From Xanthostigma xanthostigma (lineage: Eukaryota > Arthropoda > Insecta > Raphidioptera > Raphidiidae), in contig OY754465.1 in assembly GCA_963575645.1 (NCBI GenBank), forward strand, positions 43,178,401 through 43,242,400: 64,000 nucleotides of DNA. Direction: 5' to 3'. Made by a program: the position numbers and the translations under genes. A model generated the notes under the pieces. It was given only the letters and a program-made list of their open reading frames with translations, made no database searches and was not told where the DNA came from. Positions within the stretch are counted from its first letter, which is position 1. Every line of letters starts with the position of its first letter. Positions 57,254-64,000 of this stretch are shown piece after piece.

Positions 57254-58398
57254 TTATAAATAAAAACGACGTCCTGGCACGCGGCACACCGCGAGCCTCC
57301 TCTCTCACGGGATCCCACACCGTCGTCAACCATTCAGCAAAATTACAATACATCCACGAACAATAAACAAATATATTAATAAATAGACACGACAGGCGAG
57401 TGGCGACCGACCAAATGACAACACTGCATAGAAACTGTGTCAAGAAACAGTAAACCAAAGACGTTTTCGAATCTCTAACACAAAATGGAATTGTAATTCG
57501 TTTGTTCGTCCGGCCATCACGTAAAAACGACTGGACAGATATTGCGAAACTTGCCACACGTCTTAAAATTGATTAAATTTAGAACTTGAGGCTAGGTGCT
57601 ATACTGAATGCTTTTCATCTATCTGTTTCCCAGCGACTTTGGTCAATGACAAATGGAACGACGCGTTTTTGCATATAAAAATGTAGATAATTTAATAACT
57701 TATCTAAATTTTTAGGTCGTGACTCTGCATTATCGCTATTTGCGATCAGTCACTGAGATAGTTGAAGTTTAACTCTCCTCTTTAGCAATTTTCGTGAGTC
57801 ATATTCTGTTATCGGGATTCATTGAGGGCAAATATCAAATGGAAATCAAGTTGACTTGTGTCACGATATATGGAAGCCCTGCCTTATCAATTCTACTGGG
57901 CAATGGGAATTTTGGATTAGTCATTAGGACGATGCCGGTGCGAAAAACACCATAATGCATAACCATACAGACATCGAATTTTTGGTAAAAAATAAAGACG
58001 ATTTGATCAATCAGTTCATTGTGTAATTAGCTCTGAATTCTTCGTGGCAATAAAAAAAAACGCTGACATGTCGCTTTTTTACCAGATCCAGACGAACCTC
58101 GAGACAACCGAGAAGATTAAAGTTCACTCAACACAAATTTTAAATTCAAATAAACTCGGTCCTATCATTTTTATGAATTTATTTACATTTAAAATGCACG
58201 TTGGTATTCAGTTCATTCGCTTGTACAGTAGGAAGGTACCTCGAAGGGTGTGTGATTGATGATGTTTTTTTTCAGTGAAGCGAATAATATAGACTACTGT
58301 GTGACACACACACACACCTGAGGATTAATCAGTCTTTTTGAAATTTAATTAAAATTGACACTTTTTTACTAATAAAATTTTTAAAAAAGTTGTATATA
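57254..58398. other. Intergenic, no gene seen
   Basis: Unique-looking AT-rich DNA with a (CA)n microsatellite at about 58303-58315. The 124-aa minus ORF at 57183-57557 overlaps the Helitron end and is not supported. Confidence 0.5.
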
Positions 58399-60139
58399 CA
58401 GGGTGATTTTTAAGTTGATTCTTTATTTGACTATTATAGAAATCAAACAAATATTTCAAGTAACTTTTTTATCAAAACTCAAACATGAAATAGAAACGGG
58501 CTTTCAAAGTTTTATAAAATTTTATCAAATTTTGATAGTTAGGGCCGCGGTGACAAAAGTGCCTTGCAACTCCCAAACGGATGAGAAGCACGTTTTTGTA
58601 TAGTTCGAGTGTCGTTCTCGAAATCCGTGTTGTCGAGTAGGGGTCTGGCGTTCGGCGTTGAGCGGCTATAGTATTTTTTCCGAATTTTGCCCAGCGGTTC
58701 CAAAAATCATTTCCCAAACAGATGAAAATTACTGGATGGCATTTACGCAAACCCCCAATTACCGGAAAAATATTTTCATCCGATTTGATATTTGCAAAGA
58801 GCTCTTCCAGAAGCTCTAAAAAAATGGAAAAAAGGGGGGGAAAAAAATTTCCTCATTTGAACTTGAAATTTGGCAGGGAGATATAGTTCGTGTCTGAGAA
58901 TATGTAAAAAATTTTTTTTTGCTCTATGTATCGCGATCGCTTTGTAACAATTTTCCAAAATTTAAATGGGCCAAATTTGATAAAATAATTCCAAAATGGA
59001 TGAAAATTTGCCCACAGGTTCTTTGACACCTACAGAACATCGAAAAATTATTTTCATCCAAATTTGTTGCGGTCAAGTCCAGATCATCCATAATAATGCT
59101 CCGATATATTCATTATCACGGGAAACTGCAGGATCTGAATGTTCAATCTTTAATGTGGAAAGGCCGATTACAATCAAATTGTGTATTATTGTCCTAAACA
59201 TTGATGAGACTATTTTCCTCTGATTTGACGATTATGAAGGGAACACTCCGACTTTTGGACCGTGTGAACGCTCCAAGCGCATACTTCTCGGGAGCATATC
59301 ATTTTTTTAAATATTTTTAAACCAGAGACAAAGAAGTTTATGAAACTTCCATCTAAATCTCGTAGAAAATTTACGGAGAACTCCGGGATCAAAATCACGC
59401 GCGCTGGCGGGGTTTTTTGTTATTTGGCATAGTTTAACCAGGCGCATTTTGGATGAAAACTTTTTTTTCTAATAACATAAATAATAACCATTCATATCAG
59501 TCCGGTTGCATGGATGCGGCTGATGATTTTTTTCATTTCGGAGTCTGGGTCCATTTAATTGTACTGCAGGCTACGGCAAGGACCAAATCGGATGAAAATA
59601 TTTTTCCGGTAATTGGGGGTTTGCGTAGATGCCCTCCAGTAATTTTCATCCGTTTGGGAAATGATTTTTGGAACCGCTGGGCAAAATTCGGAAAAAATAC
59701 TATAGCCGCTCAACGCCGAACGCCAGACCCCTACTCGACAACACGGATTTCGAGAACGACACTCGAACTATACAAAAACGTGCTTCTCATCCGTTTGGGA
59801 GTTGCAAGGCACTTTTGTCACCGCGGCCTTAACTATGAGGTCGGTCCTGACGTTTATGTTATGTCACTATGGAAATATGTTGTCATTATCAGGTAGAAAT
59901 TGTTCGAAATTGTCCGTTTTGTTGGTCACAAAGATGCGTGCATTGTAGCCATGCTTCTGTACGCATGTTTGTAGTAGCGATAAGGGTTTTCCGCGAAATA
60001 TTTGGGATGCATTTCCGATTCGTGCTATCATTTCTTCGCGTGTGTTAACCGGGCTTGTGAATAAATCAAATAAAATTTAAAAAAAATAATTAAACTTTGA
60101 ACGGCTATTTCTAATAAGAATCAACTTAAAATTCACCTG
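58399..60139. mobile_element. 1.74-kb foldback element, about 253-bp near-perfect inner arms
   Basis: TA-flanked ends CAGGGTGATTTTTAAGTTGA and a complementary ...CAACTTAAAATTCACCTG, about 24-bp TIRs with one indel. Inside, 58535-58787 and 59584-59837 are inverted copies of each other (both carry GCAACTCCCAAACGGATGAG and CTCAACGCCGAACGCCAGAC or complements) with only a few mismatches, spaced by about 800 bp. The ORFs at 58472-58750 and 59453-59896 encode the same peptide stretch because they are the two arms. No transposase domain. Confidence 0.85.
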
Positions 60140-62769
60140 TATAGAAAATACAGACCAGTACTCAGCAATTAATTATGTTGACGGACCGCACGACGATATA
60201 AAAAAAATCGCAGGGTACTAACAATTTATACTTTATTAGAAAGAGACGACCGTCAGATTTTCTGTGTATCGAAATCATCCCGACAAAGTCTGTGTGGGTT
60301 AGTTGCAGGGAGCCACAATTATTATTTTTATTCTGCCGAAAATTGAAAAAATTGGGTTGTTAGGGGGTTGCGGCACAATAACTCTGGCAACATATGATTG
60401 TTTTTTTTTTTTTAACATAGCTAGCAGATGCACTGCATGTATCTGGGTTGTTAGTTGTTATAAACTAGTATAAATTAGGTAGGTAACATGTAAGTAAGTA
60501 TACAATGCACATTGCATCCGCGCGGTAAATAATTAAACCGCGACAATTGGCGATGGAAAGAACTTCCACTCCACTCTGTTCCTGCGAGTCAGAAGGGAGA
60601 TGTTTCGAGGGCCGTTCTCTCATCAACGGGCCACTAATTCCCGACAGCTGATATACACACAATTTAAACCATATCAGCCACAGAACTGAAAGCAGTCTTC
60701 GTATAAAATTTGTTCCAGAACTATAAAAACTGTTCACAGACTATTATAACTAAAATTAACAAATTCAACAAACAGAAATTGATGCAAGAAATTGTTGACA
60801 GCTTTTATGGTTTTGGAACAGACGTTGTTTGCCATTCAATTCAATGACGCATGTGTACACTAACTTTTTTACTTGAAAATTTACCAATGAATAATTCACG
60901 CTATATATTTAACATAAAACAAAAAAAATGCATTTTATAAAAAAAGACGCGATACAGTAGAATCTCGAGAACTCAAACCTCGGCAACTTAAAACACTAAA
61001 AGTTAAAAAGCTGTTTGTTCTCCGCCCTTCGGGTTCTGAAATCCAACTTTACTTTTAAATACGAAGTCATCTTTACTTTTTTTAACTCCAAAATTATGCT
61101 ATATAAATTACCAATAAAGTATTGGTATAAACATAAAATACTTAAAGAGGATCTTTACTACGATTCAATCTGAGAAGCTGTGGATCGTCTATACTCTATA
61201 GTCTATATAATAATTTTACAATCTATCTAACTTTTAAAACCTGACTTTTTTGTATAATGAAGTTATAACCCGTTAAGCTTTGCCGCTGGATTTCTTGCTA
61301 GATTTAACTGCTAGGTTTCAAGCATGCTGTGGCACTGAGTCTCGTGATGGCTTTTATGTTTTCGCTTCACACGATACTAGTTTTGCTAATGGGTTTCTTG
61401 CGCGCGCAGTGACAGTTTAAATGTCATCAGAATTGACCGTTTATTTGCCTTTGAACAGAGCCATCAGAGAAGCAAGCAAGAAAAATATCCCCGGTTTCAA
61501 TTTTGATATTCATCTTGGGACCACGCACGCGAGCCCACAGTGATGTCAATTCCATCTTTGCAACCAGCGAGCCAGCCAGCACAAGACCTAGCAGTGATTC
61601 CAACGGCAAAACCAGTCTCGTGTGCAGCGGCTTTAAGCAAAAATATCACATTTTCGAAACATCGAAGAAAATTGTCTGTCTGTAGGTTTGTTGTGCTTGA
61701 AATTCGAGAACAATTGCATCAATTTCGATGAAATCATTATTAATCGTTGGCTTCTATTCTCAGTTGACATACAGACTTCCATTTATTACGCTAGGTTATC
61801 AGGAAGCAGCAGAATCTCATTATTACGAACCGAGGGCGAGCTAGTGATAATATAAAATGCGATAAAATTATTGTACGGGTCCCATTAGTAAAACTAAAAA
61901 GAATTCAGGGGATTTAAATCGGAGTGAACTAATTAACTAAATCAGATATGGACAACCTGTTCTATAATAATAATATAATCAAGAATATGACATTACATCG
62001 CTTTACCGCGGATACAGAGAACTGATGTAAATTAACCGTGAATTTTTCCACCACGCGGTGAGTCATGTCACGCCGTGGCCTCATGATCATGATTGCAGAA
62101 ATAATTTATAATTATGCACAAGCGAAAATTGTATTCACAATTTTAAGAACATATGTTTGCGATCGGCTTTTAAAATAATATGTGGATTAAATCAGATGAT
62201 TACTTATAATTTTGATATCGGTCAGCTATAGAGGTTTATGTAAATTTATCATATCTGTCTGTCGGTTCCGTCATAGCTCTTAAACCCCTACCCCGATTTC
62301 AATGAAATTTGACACACGCACATAGTGCTCCTAAATATAAAAATCGGGCTACTTTATATTCGATTTTGATAACGTTAAGATAATTTTGTCGTCAATTTTT
62401 ACTATTCTCGACACACAATTGGCTATTTTCAGATTGTTTCTTTTACATTATACTATATCTATCCCAATGGACCTATATAAATCCAAGCCGAATTTCAAGT
62501 CTCTAAGTCGACCGGAAGTCGTCTAGGTTTTTTATGAATGAGTCAGTGAGAAAAGTATTAAGGCGCCAATATATCGGGAACTATTTGAGCTCATTTTATA
62601 AAATTTCGGATTTTGGGTAATTGCGGGGGGCTTTATTAAGCAAACCACCAAATTACAAGTGTACAGGTCAAATCGATTTTGAAAGTCTCAGAAACAACTG
62701 AACAGATATAGAATTATTTCAGCACTTAAAAGCCTGCTGCTGTCAGTCCAAGTGACAGAGGCTATAAAC
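60140..62769. other. Intergenic, no gene recognised
   Basis: AT-rich. Short frames at 60465-60737 and 61427-61731 lack domains. A 40-codon frame from the ATG at 61422 (MSSELTVYLPLNRAIREASK...) is the most protein-like but ends at TGA with no splice partner found. Microsatellites only. Confidence 0.45.
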
Positions 62770-63301
62770 CAGAGGTTCCCAAACTTTTTTGTCTCGTAGA
62801 CCACTTTCCATGTTTTTCGGTTTTGGGTAAACCTCCTGCTTATCTGATATTGATTTTTTGCAAATTAATTAATTTCAAATGTATTTTTGACAACCGGTAT
62901 AGTGCTACTCACTTTGAACGATTTAAATTTATAACGGTAGTGAAATGTAGTGTGAAATGTTTAGTTATATACATTTACTAATTAGATTCAAATTAAACGA
63001 ATCAAATTAAAATTTACTTTCTGTTACATAAAATAACTAAGCAAAAAATAAATGCTTTTAGTGTGAGGGATGAACCTGATGCTTTAATAATAAATTTTCA
63101 ACATTTGGCATCAATTTAGTTAGATTTAATCTTAAATCTCTTCGGTTAACGATGTCCAGTTTTTTTTTTGTTAGGAGATGCACTATCGTTGACCCCCATT
63201 TTCATTTCATGGACTCCCAATTTGTTTTCCCGCTGACATGGACCCCTTGCAAGTTGTCATCGACCCCTGGGGGTCGATATAGACCACTTTGGGAATCACT
63301 G
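62770..63301. mobile_element. hAT-type MITE, 532 bp (copy 2 of 2), perfect TSD
   Basis: Starts CAGAGGTTCCCAAACTTTTT and ends CACTTTGGGAATCACTG. Flanked by a perfect CTATAAAC at 62762-62769 and 63302-63309. Same family as 17849-18383, in the opposite orientation. No transposase. Confidence 0.93.
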
Positions 63302-63309
63302 CTATAAAC

Positions 63310-63836
63310 CATTGAAATATGAAGGTTTTCGCGTTAAAGGGGAATTAAATGATTCAACGACGGGGAAATATAAGAGAAACCTTGGTAACGCAAAATGGAG
63401 CTCATATGAATGAGGCTCATACGTTTTTTTTCTTTCTTTTAAAAAATATCTTATATGAAGGATTTCCATTTTATAAACAATAAAATGTGCCAGTCAACTG
63501 AAACTCGATTTTGAACTGATCCAATAAAAGCGACCTCAGTAATTTTAACGGCCTCGATAAAAATAGAAACGACATTTCTGCCAAAGCTAACGTACTTAAA
63601 TTTCCTTCAGCTAGTTTTTCCGAGGTAACAGCTGCTCTGATAAACGCGGATACACTAAAACACTAATTTCACATCCGGAATGAAGAATGCGTTTTACATA
63701 CAAAAAAAAAAATGTTATATTATATTAATATATTATATATTATATTTTAAAATGTTAGGTACCTATACCCAATACGTAGGTTTAGTATATTCTGCAATAT
63801 TACAATACTATAAAAACGATGTATTTCGGTAATTTT
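63310..63836. other. Spacer, AT microsatellite
   Basis: No gene. An (AT)-rich simple repeat (TTATATTATATTAATATATT) lies at about 63715-63745. Confidence 0.5.
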
Positions 63837-64000
63837 TACTCAATAATGACGCATGGGGTTATTTTTTGAGGTGCTGTTAATAAAGATTTAATCCTCAAAG
63901 CACAAAAGAAATGCAGACGAATCTTTAAGGCTCTTGGACTCATGATACTGCTTTCTGTCTACATCTATGAATGTATTGTATTCGTAAAAGAACATTTCAG
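63837..64000 (+). pseudogene. Non-LTR retrotransposon C-terminal fragment, cut by window end
   Basis: Frame reads YSIMTHGVIF*GAVNKD then LILKAQKKCRRIFKALG and LLSVYIYECIVFVKEHF, the thumb/C-terminal signature of CR1/Jockey-like reverse transcriptases (usual form YGIxxWG...LQKKxxRxI...LYIYExLxFVK). A TGA replaces the conserved tryptophan, so it is dead. It runs off the window, so its extent is unknown. Confidence 0.7.

Noticed and set aside
59453..59896. 147-aa ORF, with a matching 92-aa minus-strand ORF at 58472-58750
   Set aside because: They share a peptide stretch only because they lie in the two arms of one palindrome; no transposase motifs.
1..64000. CRISPR arrays, operons, prokaryotic promoters
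   Set aside because: The genes have spliceosomal introns and polyadenylation signals; no regularly spaced direct-repeat array is present.

Overview
This is eukaryotic nuclear DNA, almost certainly from an insect: AT-rich, genes split by GT-AG introns of 0.1 to 5 kb, single-copy animal housekeeping genes, and introns and spacers full of small DNA transposons, Helitrons and LINE pieces of insect type. I cannot name the species. Some repeats (Helitron ends, and a GGAGGAGGTTCTG-type repeat at 20731) recall Lepidoptera, but that is memory rather than proof.

Layout. 0.7-7.4 kb is a compact gene block: U2af38 (-), COMMD8 (+), a CD2BP2 homologue (-), an unrecognised ORF (-) and ORMDL (+). U2af38/COMMD8 are head to head over about 320 bp. 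COMMD8/CD2BP2 are tail to tail. CD2BP2 and ORMDL diverge, with the unknown ORF between them. 8-10.7 kb holds transposons. 11.1-28.2 kb is one 11-exon gene on the minus strand, Git (ArfGAP/ankyrin/FAT-like scaffold), whose introns carry about a dozen transposons, several nested. 28.3-31.8 kb is an AT-rich spacer. 31.8-38.6 kb is a TRIM-NHL gene (-; RING, B-box, coiled coil, filamin, NHL) with a Harbinger remnant in one intron and a LINE fragment upstream. 41.8 kb is Bet1 (+). 44.5-48.8 kb is inositol hexakisphosphate kinase (-). From 49 to 64 kb I find no host gene, only hAT-type MITEs, Helitrons, a 1.7-kb foldback element and a LINE fragment at the edge.

The host genes are not a pathway. They cover pre-mRNA splicing (U2af38, CD2BP2/U5-52K), COMMD trafficking, sphingolipid control (ORMDL), GIT scaffolding, ubiquitin ligation (TRIM-NHL), ER-Golgi fusion (Bet1) and inositol pyrophosphate synthesis (IP6K). 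Every multi-exon gene was joined by hand from GT-AG sites, and reading phase closes across all junctions. One Git donor (exon 7) is uncertain.

The most striking content is the transposon landscape. At least nine elements have matching 8-bp flanking duplications (hAT hallmark, four or five of them perfect). Several elements with CAGGGTG-type ends carry very long inverted arms. One element ends about 8 bp from the splice acceptor of the last Git exon. I found no evidence of a wholly new biological system; the findings below are the most checkable oddities.
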